From the NCBI RefSeq assembly GCF_001456955.1, contig NZ_KQ758472.1:132022-196021 (forward strand): 64,000 nucleotides of DNA. Direction: 5' to 3'. The DNA comes from Microbacterium enclense (GTDB taxonomy: Bacteria > Actinomycetota > Actinomycetes > Actinomycetales > Microbacteriaceae). Of the stretch, positions 8,401 to 16,810 are shown in pieces. Below the pieces are notes generated by a model. It had not been told where the DNA came from, ran no database searches, and saw only the letters and a list, made by a program, of their open reading frames with translations. Both the position numbers and the translations under genes were made by a program. How positions within the stretch are numbered: the first letter of the stretch is position 1; the number at the start of each line of letters is the position of its first letter.

Positions 8401-8599
8401 GGCACCGTCCTCAGCTCGCCACACACCTGCCAGACTAAGCCGGGCTCCTGTGGATCGCTTGCAGCGGGCGCGAGTTTCGCGGTAATCGGCGACACGCCGC
8501 ACCACCGGCACTTCCTCCCCAACGTCGAGGTTCGCGGCATCCTCCACCGATCGGCGAGACGACCCGGCGGGGAGGTTCGAGTCTCGTGAGGATGGGCGC

Positions 8600-9133
8600 A
8601 TGAACACAGTCACCAGCACCGAGTACGACAGTCCCATCGGGCCGATCCTGCTCACCTTCGTCGACGACGCCCTCGTGCGGCTGCATGTCGCCCACGACGG
8701 GATCGATCCGGCCCGGGCCGAGATCGCGCAGCGATTGGGGGTCGTGCCCGAGCCCGCCTCGTCCGCCGGCGCCGCGCTCGCCCGGCAGCTCGACGAGTAC
8801 TTCGACGGAAAGCGGCGGGCATTCGACATCGCTCTGGACTGGCGCCTCGTACGCGGTTTCACCCGCGCGGCCCTGGAGGCGTCGCTCGAGATCCCCTACG
8901 GCGAGGTCGCCTCGTACGGCGAGGTGGCGGTGATGGCCGGCGCACCTCGCGCCGCGCGCGCGGTCGGAACGGCGTGCGCGTCGAGCCCGTTCTCGATCGT
9001 CGTGCCGGTGCACCGGGTCGTGCGGGCCGACGGCGCTCTCGGGGAGTACGGCGGGCATCCCGAGGTGAAGGAGTTCCTGCTGTCGCTCGAGAACGAGACG
9101 GTGCTGGCCGAGGGGCTTCGCGTCGGGGCGTGA
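8600..9133 (+). CDS. Ogt/MGMT-fold protein lacking the acceptor cysteine
   Basis: This 177-residue protein has the full two-domain layout of O6-alkylguanine-DNA alkyltransferases. The C-terminal DNA-binding domain is well conserved (YGEVASYGEVAVMAGAPRAARAVGTA). The active-site motif that should read PCHRV reads PVHRV (residues 136-140), so the methyl-accepting cysteine is valine. The preceding Asn-Pro is Ser-Pro. It therefore cannot perform suicidal methyl transfer and is better compared with alkyltransferase-like (ATL) proteins, which flag O6-alkylguanine for excision repair. ATLs known to me are short and carry Trp or Ala at this place, unlike this full-length protein. The start follows GTGAGGA. 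Confidence 0.85.
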   Translation: MNTVTSTEYDSPIGPILLTFVDDALVRLHVAHDGIDPARAEIAQRLGVVPEPASSAGAALARQLDEYFDGKRRAFDIALDWRLVRGFTRAALEASLEIPYGEVASYGEVAVMAGAPRAARAVGTACASSPFSIVVPVHRVVRADGALGEYGGHPEVKEFLLSLENETVLAEGLRVGA

Positions 9134-9307
9134 CGGGGAGGGTGGCGCGCGGGCGCAGGGTGCGGTGACCCCGCGGCGGGCGCGTTCGGAGATGCGCGGT
9201 CGACGGCCCGTGACGCCTGGGGCGAAGACGGCGGAATGGGCGCGGGCGACGCGTGGGCGGCCCCGGGCGCGACGATGCCCGGCCCCGCGGGCGAGAGCCG
9301 GGCGCGA

Positions 9308-9343
9308 CGATGCCCGGCCCCCGCGAGCGGGAACCGGGCATCG
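9308..9343 (-). terminator. terminator hairpin after actP
   Basis: A ten-base-pair stem, CGATGCCCGG with CCGGGCATCG, surrounds a GC-rich loop a few bases downstream of the actP stop. A partial direct copy of the left arm with its flank lies about 35 bases away, near 9266-9290. Confidence 0.7.
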
Positions 9344-9350
9344 GGTGTCG

Positions 9351-10967
9351 TCAGTGGTTCGACGCCTTCTCGGCGCCGAAGCCGGTGAGCGAGCGCACGT
9401 CCATCTCGGCGGCCTTGCGGCGGTCTTCGGCGGTGCGCGAGGTGACCGAGCCGAGCCAGCCGAGCAGGAACCCGAGTGGGATCGACACGATCCCGGGGTT
9501 GTTCAGCGGCCAGATCGCCACCCCCGTGTTCGCGAACACGCTGGTGGGCGTGCCCCAGAACACCGGCGAGAGCAGGATCAGCACGAGGGCCGACCCGAGA
9601 CCGCCGTACATGCTCCACACCGCGCCGCGCGTGGTGAACCTGCGCCAGAAGAGCGAGAACAGGATGGTCGGCAGGTTCGCCGAGGCCGCGACGGCGAAGG
9701 CGAGCGCGACCAGGAACGCCACGTTCTGACCCTGCACCCCGATACCACCGAGGATCGCGAGCACGCCGATGACGATCACGGTTCGACGCGCCACCTTGAC
9801 CTCGCCGTCGGGCGGGACGTCGCCCTTCTTGACGACATTGGCGTAGATGTCGTGAGCGAACGACGCGGCCGCCGTGATCGTCAGCCCCGCCACCACCGCG
9901 AGGATTGTCGCGAACGCCACCGCCGAGATGAAGCCGAGCAGGAGGGGGCCGCCGAGAGCGAGCGCGAGCAGCGGTGCCGCCGCGTTCACGCCACCGGGAG
10001 CGGCCAGGATCGCCTCGGATCCCACGAGCGCGCCCGCACCGTAGCCCAGCACGAGGGTGAGGATGTAGAACAGACCGATCAGCCAGATGGCCCACACCAC
10101 CGAGCGACGCGCCTCCTTGGCGGTCGGCACGGTGTAGAAGCGCATCAGCACGTGCGGCAGGCCCGCGGTGCCGAGCACGAGGGCGAGGGCCAGCGAGATG
10201 AAGTCCCACGGATTCTTGCCGTACTGCAGGCCCGGGGCCAGGACGGCATCCCCCTTCGGAGAGGCCGCCACCGCGCTCTCGAGCAGCGTGTTGAGGTTGA
10301 AGCCGTTGATCGCCAGCACCCATACCGTCATGACGAGCGCGCCGCCGATGAGCAGGAACGCCTTGACGATCTGCACCCAGGTCGTGCCCTTCATGCCGCC
10401 GATGAGCACGTACACGATCATCAGGATGCCGACGACCGCGACCACGATCGACTGACCCACCCGCTCGGTGATGCCCAGCAGCAGCGACACCAGTCCGCCG
10501 GCGCCGGCCATCTGCGCGAGCAGGTAGAAGAAGCACACGGCGAGGGTGGTGATGGCCGCGGCCATGCGCACGGGCCGCTCCTTCAGTCGGAACGACAGCA
10601 CGTCGGCCATCGTGAACTTGCCGGTGTTGCGCATGAGCTCGGCCACCAGCAGCAGGGCCACCAGCCACGCCACGAGGAAGCCGATCGAGTAGAGGAAGCC
10701 GTCGTAGCCGTTGATCGCGATCGCCCCGACGATCCCGAGGAACGACGCGGCCGACAGGTAGTCCCCGGCGATGGCGAAGCCGTTCTGGGGGCCGGTGAAC
10801 GACCGGCCGGCAGCGTAGTAGTCGGCCGCGGTCTTGCTGTTGCGGCTGGCGCGGATCACGATGAACAGCGTCACCGCGACGAAGGCGCCGAAGATCGAGA
10901 TGTTCAGCACCGGGTTGTTCTCGACCGTCTGCACGGCGGCGTCGAGCTGGGCGAAGACGTCGTTCAC
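9351..10967 (-). CDS. actP: cation/acetate symporter
   Basis: This 538-residue sodium:solute symporter (SSS family) has about 13 membrane segments. It shows ActP-type features, including KTAADYYAAGRSFTGPQNGFAIAGDYLSAASFLG read here as fragments (AADYYAAGR, GDYLSAASFLG) and GTAGLPHVLMRFYTV. It takes up acetate and related short monocarboxylates with a cation. The start is a GTG whose last bases overlap the stop of the DUF485 gene (GTGA), so the two are translationally coupled. The gene lies opposite a GAF-LuxR regulator that may control it. Confidence 0.93.
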   Translation of the reverse strand: MNDVFAQLDAAVQTVENNPVLNISIFGAFVAVTLFIVIRASRNSKTAADYYAAGRSFTGPQNGFAIAGDYLSAASFLGIVGAIAINGYDGFLYSIGFLVAWLVALLLVAELMRNTGKFTMADVLSFRLKERPVRMAAAITTLAVCFFYLLAQMAGAGGLVSLLLGITERVGQSIVVAVVGILMIVYVLIGGMKGTTWVQIVKAFLLIGGALVMTVWVLAINGFNLNTLLESAVAASPKGDAVLAPGLQYGKNPWDFISLALALVLGTAGLPHVLMRFYTVPTAKEARRSVVWAIWLIGLFYILTLVLGYGAGALVGSEAILAAPGGVNAAAPLLALALGGPLLLGFISAVAFATILAVVAGLTITAAASFAHDIYANVVKKGDVPPDGEVKVARRTVIVIGVLAILGGIGVQGQNVAFLVALAFAVAASANLPTILFSLFWRRFTTRGAVWSMYGGLGSALVLILLSPVFWGTPTSVFANTGVAIWPLNNPGIVSIPLGFLLGWLGSVTSRTAEDRRKAAEMDVRSLTGFGAEKASNH

Positions 10968-11317
10968 GACCGACCCCCCTCAGCCTTCTCGAGCTCCGCG
11001 CGCAGCTGCTCGGCGCGCGGGTCGAGCCGCCGGTTGGCGTAGGCGACGTAGCCCATCGTGATGGCGAACGTGGTGACGAACTGCCCGAGCCCGAACAGCA
11101 GCCCGACCGTGATCGCCCCCGACACCGGCTGGGCCATGAACCCGGGCGCGAACGACGACAGCAGAACGTAGACGAAGTACCAGACGAGGAACGCCACGGC
11201 CAGAGGGAAGACGAAGCTGCGCTGGCGCCTCTTCAACTCCTGGAACGGGGCGGACTCCTCGACCGCGATGTAATCGATGCCGCCCGTGGGGGCGTCGTCG
11301 ATGCGACGATCCGTCAT
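10964..11317 (-). CDS. DUF485 membrane protein, ActP partner
   Basis: A 117-residue DUF485 protein with two membrane segments (about FPLAVAFLVWYFVYVLL and GAITVGLLFGLGQFVTTFAI). DUF485 proteins almost always precede SSS acetate transporters and are thought to be accessory subunits. The chosen ATG at 11317 has an excellent AAGGAGG five bases upstream, which excludes the in-frame ATG six codons earlier. It overlaps actP by four bases. Confidence 0.92.
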   Translation of the reverse strand: MTDRRIDDAPTGGIDYIAVEESAPFQELKRRQRSFVFPLAVAFLVWYFVYVLLSSFAPGFMAQPVSGAITVGLLFGLGQFVTTFAITMGYVAYANRRLDPRAEQLRAELEKAEGGRS

Positions 11318-11451
11318 GTGGCCTCCTTGCCTCATGAAACCGACGCAGCACTGCGCCGGAGGGGGGACCGGGCCGTGGAAACGCTCCCGGTGATAGGGTC
11401 GACGCTACGAAACGCGGCGATGAAGCCGTCACCCCCGGAAGTAGGTAGTGC

Positions 11452-12303
11452 GTGGCAGCACCGTCCGCTCTTCGAGACGACGCGAGCCTGGTGTCGCACG
11501 CCGTCGCCGAACTCGCTCGGCGCACGCACTTCCCCGTCGCCTTCGGCGGGTTGGAGCACAACGGCGCCGTGCACGTCACGACGATCGTCGGCGCGCGCAC
11601 CCGCAGCATCGACGGCCTGGTCGTGCACGCGTCCCGCGGGCTGGGCGGCCGCGCACTCGTCGAACGGCGTCCGCGGATGACGCTCGACTACCGCACCTCC
11701 CGCTCGATCACCCACGACTACGACCGCGCCATCCTCGGCGAAGGGATCGCGACGCTGTTCGCCGTGCCCGTGCTCGTCGGCGGCGCCGCGCGCGGCGTGC
11801 TGTACTGCGGGTCGTGGGCGCAGTCGCCGGTCGACGACGTCCAGGCGCGGCCCGCCTTCGACGTCGCCGGCGAACTCGGTGTCGAGCTGCACGTGCGCGC
11901 TGAGGTCGAAAGACGCCTGGCCGACACCCCCGCGCCGGAGGGCGGTCTGGGCGCTGGAGCACGCGAAGAGATCCGGGAGAGCTACGCGCAGTTGCGCAGC
12001 ATCGCCGCGACGATCGGCGACGACACCGTGCGCCGACGCCTCGAAGACGTCGAGGCCCGCCTCGCCGCCCTCACCGGTGACGCGCCGAGCGCCTCGGTCG
12101 ACGCCGACCTGCATCTCTCACGGCGCGAGATCGACGTGCTCGCGTGCGCGGCGGTGGGGTCGACGAACGGCGAGATCGCGGCATCCCTCGGTCTTCGGGA
12201 GACCACCGTGAAGTCGTACCTCGCCTCGGCGATGTCGAAGCTCGACGCCTCCACGCGCCACGCCGCGGTCACCCGCGCGCGTCGCGCGGGACTGCTCCCC
12301 TGA
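11452..12303 (+). CDS. GAF-domain LuxR family regulator
   Basis: This is a 283-residue protein. A GAF-like sensory domain occupies roughly residues 1-150 (ARGLGGRALVERRPRMTLDY segment). A C-terminal LuxR-type helix-turn-helix (about 218-283) reads LSRREIDVLACAAVGSTNGEIA, then TTVKSYLASAMSKLD. It is transcribed away from the DUF485-actP operon across about 130 bases, and in actinobacteria this pairing commonly means the regulator controls acetate uptake. The ligand is unknown. The start is a GTG with GTAGG upstream. Confidence 0.85.
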   Translation: MAAPSALRDDASLVSHAVAELARRTHFPVAFGGLEHNGAVHVTTIVGARTRSIDGLVVHASRGLGGRALVERRPRMTLDYRTSRSITHDYDRAILGEGIATLFAVPVLVGGAARGVLYCGSWAQSPVDDVQARPAFDVAGELGVELHVRAEVERRLADTPAPEGGLGAGAREEIRESYAQLRSIAATIGDDTVRRRLEDVEARLAALTGDAPSASVDADLHLSRREIDVLACAAVGSTNGEIAASLGLRETTVKSYLASAMSKLDASTRHAAVTRARRAGLLP

Positions 12304-12416
12304 CGGCGGCCACGCACGTGGGAAAACCCTGGCAATGGATGCCAGAGGTTGAGGACGCTGCCGATTCTCGGCATCGTGGCTGACTCCTGTCGTCGATCAG
12401 AGAAGGAGAGTCACCC

Positions 12417-12701
12417 ATGCTGACGCTCACCGAAGAGGCCACGACCGCTGTGAAGACCATCACCGCGCAGTTCCCGGATGCCGCCGCGGGCGGTGTGCGC
12501 ATCGAGGGCGCGGGCTCGCCCGAGTCGCAGTTCCGGCTGTCGGTCGTCGACGCGCCCGTCTCGGGCGACGCCGTCGTCGAGAACGCCGGAGCGCGTGTCT
12601 TCCTCGACACCGATGCCGCCGCGGTGCTCGACGACCGCGTGCTCGACGCGCAGATCGACCCGCAGGGCGCTGTGCAGTTCGCGGTGACCACCGCCGCCTG
12701 A
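12417..12701 (+). CDS. HesB/IscA-like protein without cysteines
   Basis: This 94-residue protein has the HesB/IscA beta-fold pattern (TLTEEATTAVKTI, GVRIEGAG, VFLDTDAAAVLDDRVLD). True A-type Fe-S carriers bind the cluster through three cysteines, and this protein has none, so it is unlikely to carry a cluster that way. Actinobacterial genomes often hold such cysteine-less relatives annotated as HesB. AGAAGGAG stands eight bases before the ATG. The upstream region has a small TGCCGA...TCGGCA hairpin and no obvious operon partner. A strong terminator follows. Confidence 0.8.
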   Translation: MLTLTEEATTAVKTITAQFPDAAAGGVRIEGAGSPESQFRLSVVDAPVSGDAVVENAGARVFLDTDAAAVLDDRVLDAQIDPQGAVQFAVTTAA

Positions 12702-12719
12702 GCGCGTCGCCTGAGCGAA

Positions 12720-12748
12720 CGATGCCCCGGTCATGCGCCGGGGCATCG
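12720..12748 (+). terminator. terminator after the HesB-like gene
   Basis: A perfect 11-base-pair stem, CGATGCCCCGG with CCGGGGCATCG, encloses a seven-base loop 18 bases after the stop codon. Confidence 0.85.
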
Positions 12749-12884
12749 TCGTGTCTGCGCGGGGTCGCGCGTCGGCCCCGCCGCCCGCGCGACGGCATCC
12801 GGCGCGAGACCGTCACGGACCGCAGCCCGGATGCCATCTCGCCGCCGTCCGCGGACAGCGTGACCGGCGCGAGCCGCGCCCGCC

Positions 12885-13697
12885 TCAGCCGCGGAAGAGC
12901 ACGACCTCGTTGGTCGGCTGGTCGTAGACGAACTGCAGCGCGGTGTCGGCAGGGAAGTCCGTGTGCTCGAGCTCGGGCGATCCCGGAAGCAGCCGCACCG
13001 TTGCGGCGGCGGGGAACGTGCCCGCCGAGCAGGCGGGCGCGATGTACTGCCCGTCGTAGCTCCAGCTCGCCGCCCCCTGGGCGGTGACGAGCGCCGGCTG
13101 ATAGACGGTCATGCAGTACTCGCCCGCGCCGAGGGCGCCGCCGGGCGGCGTGACGATGGCGCGGAAACCGTGCGTCTCGGTGAAGGCGATGGCCTGATCG
13201 GCGGGACCCAGCGCGAAGAAGTCGGGCACGTCGAAAGCCGGGTCGGGGGTGACGCGCGCCACCTGCACGGCATCCGGTTGCAACGGATGGGTCTGCACGC
13301 GCTGCACGACGGTGAGCGCGACGGCGCAGCTCACGGCGACGAGGGCTCCGACCGCGACCAGCACGACGGTCGAACGCTGCGGACGCGGCCACGCGAAGCG
13401 TCGCAGCCGCCCGTCGTCGGCATCGGTCGTCGGTTCGTCGCGCGTGCCATCGGAGGTCTGCTCTGCGACATCGGTTGCGCGTTCCGCCGGCCCGGGCCCC
13501 TGATGGTCGCCCCGGGGCGGCCACGCGGCGGGTTCGGGTGTTCGCTCCGGGAGCGCCGCCGTCGCGGTATCCCGACTCTCCAGCTCGGCCAGGCGGGCGA
13601 GGGCGACGGGATCGGAGGCGATGTCGGCGTCTTCGGCGTAGGCGCGCCGCCGGAGGACGGCCAGTTCGTCGTCATCGATCCCCATCACCCGATTCAA
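12885..13697 (-). CDS. single-pass membrane protein, tandem paralogue 1
   Basis: This is a 270-residue protein. A cytosolic N-terminal module (DDELAVLRRRAYAEDADIASDP...LARLAELESR) is followed by a disordered Pro/Asp/Thr-rich linker and one membrane helix (about 113-133, STVVLVAVGALVAVSCAVAL). An extracellular domain of about 135 residues contains two cysteines (EYCMTVYQPA and APACSAGTF) that may form a disulphide. It is clearly paralogous to the next gene upstream, with best match in the N-terminus, membrane helix and C-terminus (ALQFVYDxxxNEVVLFRG). The first in-frame start is TTG at 13697; GTG (13688) and ATG (13685) are alternatives. Function is unknown. Confidence 0.75.
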   Translation of the reverse strand: MNRVMGIDDDELAVLRRRAYAEDADIASDPVALARLAELESRDTATAALPERTPEPAAWPPRGDHQGPGPAERATDVAEQTSDGTRDEPTTDADDGRLRRFAWPRPQRSTVVLVAVGALVAVSCAVALTVVQRVQTHPLQPDAVQVARVTPDPAFDVPDFFALGPADQAIAFTETHGFRAIVTPPGGALGAGEYCMTVYQPALVTAQGAASWSYDGQYIAPACSAGTFPAAATVRLLPGSPELEHTDFPADTALQFVYDQPTNEVVLFRG

Positions 13698-13767
13698 TCA
13701 GGCCGTCGCACCGCGCGCCCCGTCATCCCGGCCCCGTGAACCCGAACCCCCGTGCGGTGAACGACCC

Positions 13768-14550
13768 TCAGCCGCGGAACACGACGATCTCATCGTTCTC
13801 CGCGTCGTAGACGAACTGCAGCGCGGTGCCGGCGGGAAAAACGGTCTGCGCCCGCTCGGGCGAGTCCTCGCGGAGGAAGATCGTGGAGCTCGGGGGGAAG
13901 ACTCCGGCGCCGCAGGTGCCCATCAGGAACGAGTCGCCGTCGTAGGAGAATCCGCCGCCCTCGTCGGTGGACAGCAGCGCGGGCTGCCACACGGTCATGC
14001 AGCGCGACGCGTTCTCCGAGCTGCGGTACGACGGCAGCGTGACGACTCGGAATCCTTCGAACTCGGCATAGGCGGTGATCTCACCCGTGATCCCCTGCGC
14101 CAGCGCGGTGGGCACCGGAAAGGCCGGATCCGGCGACAGCCGCGCGATCTGCGTCGCCCCCGCCTGCAGGGGATCGGCCTGCACGCGCTGCACGAGGGTG
14201 AGGGCCGTGGCGAGGGTCGCGAGCACGAGGGCCGCGACCACCAGCAGGATCACCGTCGACCGGCGCGGGCGCGGAAACGTGAACGGGGGCGCGGCGGGCT
14301 CGGCATCCGGGGTCCGTTCAGCGTCCGGGATCTGCTCGGCACCCGGGGTCTGGTCGGCATGGGCGACGCCGGGGGCCGCTTCCGCCTCCGGCGAGGACGC
14401 GACGTCGTTCGTGGCGCTCGCCCGCTCTTCCAGCTCGATCAGCCGACGGAGGGCGGCCGGGTCGGCCGCGATGTCGGCGGAGGGCGAGTAGGCCCGGCGG
14501 CGCAGCTGCGCGAGTTCGGCGTCGTCGTCGAAAGACATGAGGCGATTCAA
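13768..14550 (-). CDS. single-pass membrane protein, tandem paralogue 2
   Basis: A 260-residue paralogue of its downstream neighbour with the same order of parts: N-terminal module (DDDAELAQLRRRAY...DIAADPAALRRLIELEER), variable acidic linker, membrane helix (about 100-120) and extracellular domain with two cysteines (SRCMTVWQPA, GTCGAGVF). The linkers differ completely, which suggests old duplication. The DNA GATTGAATCG is conserved at both 5' ends. It may encode the N-terminus (TTG start) or be a non-coding element before the ATG at 14538. No function is known to me. Confidence 0.75.
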   Translation of the reverse strand: MNRLMSFDDDAELAQLRRRAYSPSADIAADPAALRRLIELEERASATNDVASSPEAEAAPGVAHADQTPGAEQIPDAERTPDAEPAAPPFTFPRPRRSTVILLVVAALVLATLATALTLVQRVQADPLQAGATQIARLSPDPAFPVPTALAQGITGEITAYAEFEGFRVVTLPSYRSSENASRCMTVWQPALLSTDEGGGFSYDGDSFLMGTCGAGVFPPSSTIFLREDSPERAQTVFPAGTALQFVYDAENDEIVVFRG

Positions 14551-14700
14551 TCAAGCGGAGCGGCTCGCGTCGCGTGGCACCCCGGTTGATCGACCATTGC
14601 TTACCCTGGCGGGGGTGCGCGGGCTCGACGCCCCCGGGCGTCGGATTGCGCGGACTTGACGCCACGCCCGAGCGCGCAGGCCCCGGGTGCGCGCACGCGA

Positions 14701-14778
14701 CGCCCCGCCGGGCGTCCGGTCGGCAGGCTCCACGCCCCGCCGAGCGTCCGGTCGGTGGGCTCGACGCCCCGCCGCAGG
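14701..14778. repeat. 32-bp imperfect direct repeats
   Basis: Units starting CGCCCCGCCGRGCGTCCGG at 14701 and 14733, with a partial third at 14765, lie in the 281-base gap between the paralogue gene and paaG. The flanking DNA (14580-14700) holds related degenerate GACGCC motifs. I see no gene in this gap. Confidence 0.75.
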
Positions 14779-14831
14779 ACGGGCAGCGGACACACCTGCA
14801 GTCCGTGCTGAAGCGCCCGGGCGCGAAACGG

Positions 14832-15602
14832 TCAGCGACCGGTGAACGCCGGCGCGCGCTTGGCCTGGAACGCCGCGAAGCCCTCGCGGTAGTCGTCGGT
14901 GCGCGCGAGGGCGGCCTGCGCGCGGTTCTCGAGCGCCATCGCCTCCCACAGGCCCAGCCGCTCGTCGCGGATCGCCGTGACGATGCGCTTGCTCGCGCGG
15001 AACGCCTCCGTGGGACCGCTCGCCGTGCGACGGGCGGCGAGCTCGGTGGCATCCTGGATCTCGGATGCCGCGACCACCCGCGAGAAGAGTCCGGCGCGCA
15101 CGGCCTCCTCGCCCGTCAGCAGCCGCCCGGTGTAGATGAGATCGAGCGTCGCGTGCGTACCGAGACGCTCCACGAAGAGGGCGTGACCGCCGGAGTCGAG
15201 CGTCGCTCCGAGCGCGGCGAAGGGCGAACCGATCTTCGCGTCGTCGGCGACGAAGACGACGTCGGTCGCGATGAGCAGCCCGAGCCCGACGCCCAGGCAC
15301 GCCCCGTGGGCGGCCGCGAAGGTGGGAGCAGGGAAGGATGCCATGCGGCGCAGCAGCGGCGAGAGCGTGTCGTCGAGGTATCCGGCGACGTCGTCGGTGG
15401 CCGGGTCGACGCCGGAGATGTCGCGGCCTGCGCAGAACGACGGCCCCTCACCGCGCAGCAGCACCGCGCGCGCCCCGTCGGCCTCGGCGCGGTCGTACGC
15501 CTCCGCGAGCGCGTGCAGGGCGTCGAGGCCGAGCGCATTGCGGCGGGCGGGCGCGTTCAGCGTGATGACGGCGAGGTCACCGGCGTTCGCGTAGTCGATC
15601 AC
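14832..15602 (-). CDS. paaG: enoyl-CoA hydratase/isomerase, probably PaaG
   Basis: A 256-residue crotonase-fold enzyme. It has the oxyanion-hole segment GPSFCAGRDISG and the second glycine-rich loop AAHGACLGVGLGLLIATD. The segment ATLDSGGHALFVERLG matches the PDSGGTW-type catalytic region of PaaG, which isomerises ring-1,2-epoxyphenylacetyl-CoA to oxepin-CoA. It is last in the paaABCDE operon. The GTG start at 15602 has AGAGG five bases upstream and lies eight bases after the paaE stop codon. A generic enoyl-CoA hydratase is the alternative. Confidence 0.8.
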   Translation of the reverse strand: MIDYANAGDLAVITLNAPARRNALGLDALHALAEAYDRAEADGARAVLLRGEGPSFCAGRDISGVDPATDDVAGYLDDTLSPLLRRMASFPAPTFAAAHGACLGVGLGLLIATDVVFVADDAKIGSPFAALGATLDSGGHALFVERLGTHATLDLIYTGRLLTGEEAVRAGLFSRVVAASEIQDATELAARRTASGPTEAFRASKRIVTAIRDERLGLWEAMALENRAQAALARTDDYREGFAAFQAKRAPAFTGR

Positions 15603-15610
15603 GGCAACCT

Positions 15611-16810
15611 CTATCCGTCGTAGTCGACGCAAACCGCGTCGGAGGTCGGGTGCGACTGGCAGGTGAGCACGTAGCCGCGCTCGATCTCGTCGGGCTCGAG
15701 GGCGTAGTTCTCGGTCATCGACACCGACCCCTCGACCACGCGGGCACGGCAGGTGCCGCACACTCCCCCGGCGCACGCGAACGGCACGTCGGGGCGCACG
15801 CGCAGGGCGGCGGCGAGGATCGTCTCGTTCGCGGCGACCGGACTGTCGACGTGGGCGGACTGCCCGTCGAGCGTGAAGTCGATCGAGCGGACGGGCTCGT
15901 CGGCGCGCACGCGCACGGGGCGCGCACCCCCGGTCTGGGCGGGGGCGTTTCCGTCGCCCGCGGTGAACAGCTCGAAGCGCACGCGCTCGCGCGGCACACC
16001 AGCCTCGGCGAGTGCCTCGCGGCAGACCTCGACGAGTGCGAAGGGTCCGCAGAGGAACCACTCGTCGACGGATGCCGGGTCGATCAGCCGCGACAGGATC
16101 AGGCGCAGTCGTTCCTCGTCGAGCCGACCCGAGAAGACGGGCGCCGCGCGCTGCTCGCGCGAGAGCACATGGTGCAGCGTGAGGCGCGAGGGGTAGCGGT
16201 CCTTGAGGTCGGCGAGCTCGTCGACGAACATCACGTCGGTCGAGGAGCGGTTCGCGTAGACGATCGTCATGCGGCTGTCGGCGGAGCGCTCGAGGACGTC
16301 GGCGGCGAGCGCCATGATCGGCGTGATGCCCGAGCCGGCGGCGATCGCGACGACGTGCCCGGTGGCGGTCGAGGCCTTCGACACGAACGTGCCCTGCGGG
16401 CTCATGACGTCGACCTCGTCGCCGGGACGCAGCCCCTCGTGCGCCCAGCTCGAGAACCGGCCGTCGGGGTCGCGCTTGATGCCGACGCTGATCGCGCCAC
16501 GGGCGGGCGGGCGGCACAGCGAATACGAGCGACGCAGCTCCTCGCCCTCGACCGTGGCCCGCAGGGCGACGTACTGGCCGGGCGCGTAGTCGAAGGCGTC
16601 GGCGATGTCGTCGGGGACCGCGAAGGTCACCTCGATCGCGGTCGGGGTGAGGGGTCGCACGTCGGCGACGCGCAGGGTGTGGAAGCGGGCGCGGGTCGGG
16701 CGCGCGGCGCCGGCGGTCGAGGTCGCGGCGTCCGCGGCGGTGGGCGCCGGGTCGGTGGTGAGCGCGGCGGGGACCGCGGGGCCCGAGGGAGTGGCATCTG
16801 TCATCGTCAT
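15611..16810 (-). CDS. paaE: phenylacetyl-CoA epoxidase reductase subunit
   Basis: PaaE passes electrons from NADPH through FAD and a plant-type [2Fe-2S] cluster to the PaaABC epoxidase. The 399-residue protein starts with an Ala/Thr-rich leader of about 40 residues, longer than usual. It then has a FAD domain (RRSYSLC), an NAD-binding domain (AAGSGITPIMALA) and a C-terminal ferredoxin domain with the cysteine pattern ACAGGVCGTC and a distal LTCQS. Its ATG overlaps the paaD stop by one base (TGATG). Confidence 0.95.
   Translation of the reverse strand: MTMTDATPSGPAVPAALTTDPAPTAADAATSTAGAARPTRARFHTLRVADVRPLTPTAIEVTFAVPDDIADAFDYAPGQYVALRATVEGEELRRSYSLCRPPARGAISVGIKRDPDGRFSSWAHEGLRPGDEVDVMSPQGTFVSKASTATGHVVAIAAGSGITPIMALAADVLERSADSRMTIVYANRSSTDVMFVDELADLKDRYPSRLTLHHVLSREQRAAPVFSGRLDEERLRLILSRLIDPASVDEWFLCGPFALVEVCREALAEAGVPRERVRFELFTAGDGNAPAQTGGARPVRVRADEPVRSIDFTLDGQSAHVDSPVAANETILAAALRVRPDVPFACAGGVCGTCRARVVEGSVSMTENYALEPDEIERGYVLTCQSHPTSDAVCVDYDG

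Noticed and set aside
4816..8589. Long open frame on the plus strand opposite the helicase-like gene
   Set aside because: GC-rich codon bias leaves the antisense frame open; it is rich in Arg/Gly/His and has no domain.
8600..9133. Active methylated-DNA--cysteine methyltransferase
   Set aside because: The acceptor Cys of PCHRV is Val, so ordinary alkyl transfer is not possible.
12417..12701. Functional A-type Fe-S carrier (IscA/ErpA)
   Set aside because: None of the three cluster-ligand cysteines exists.
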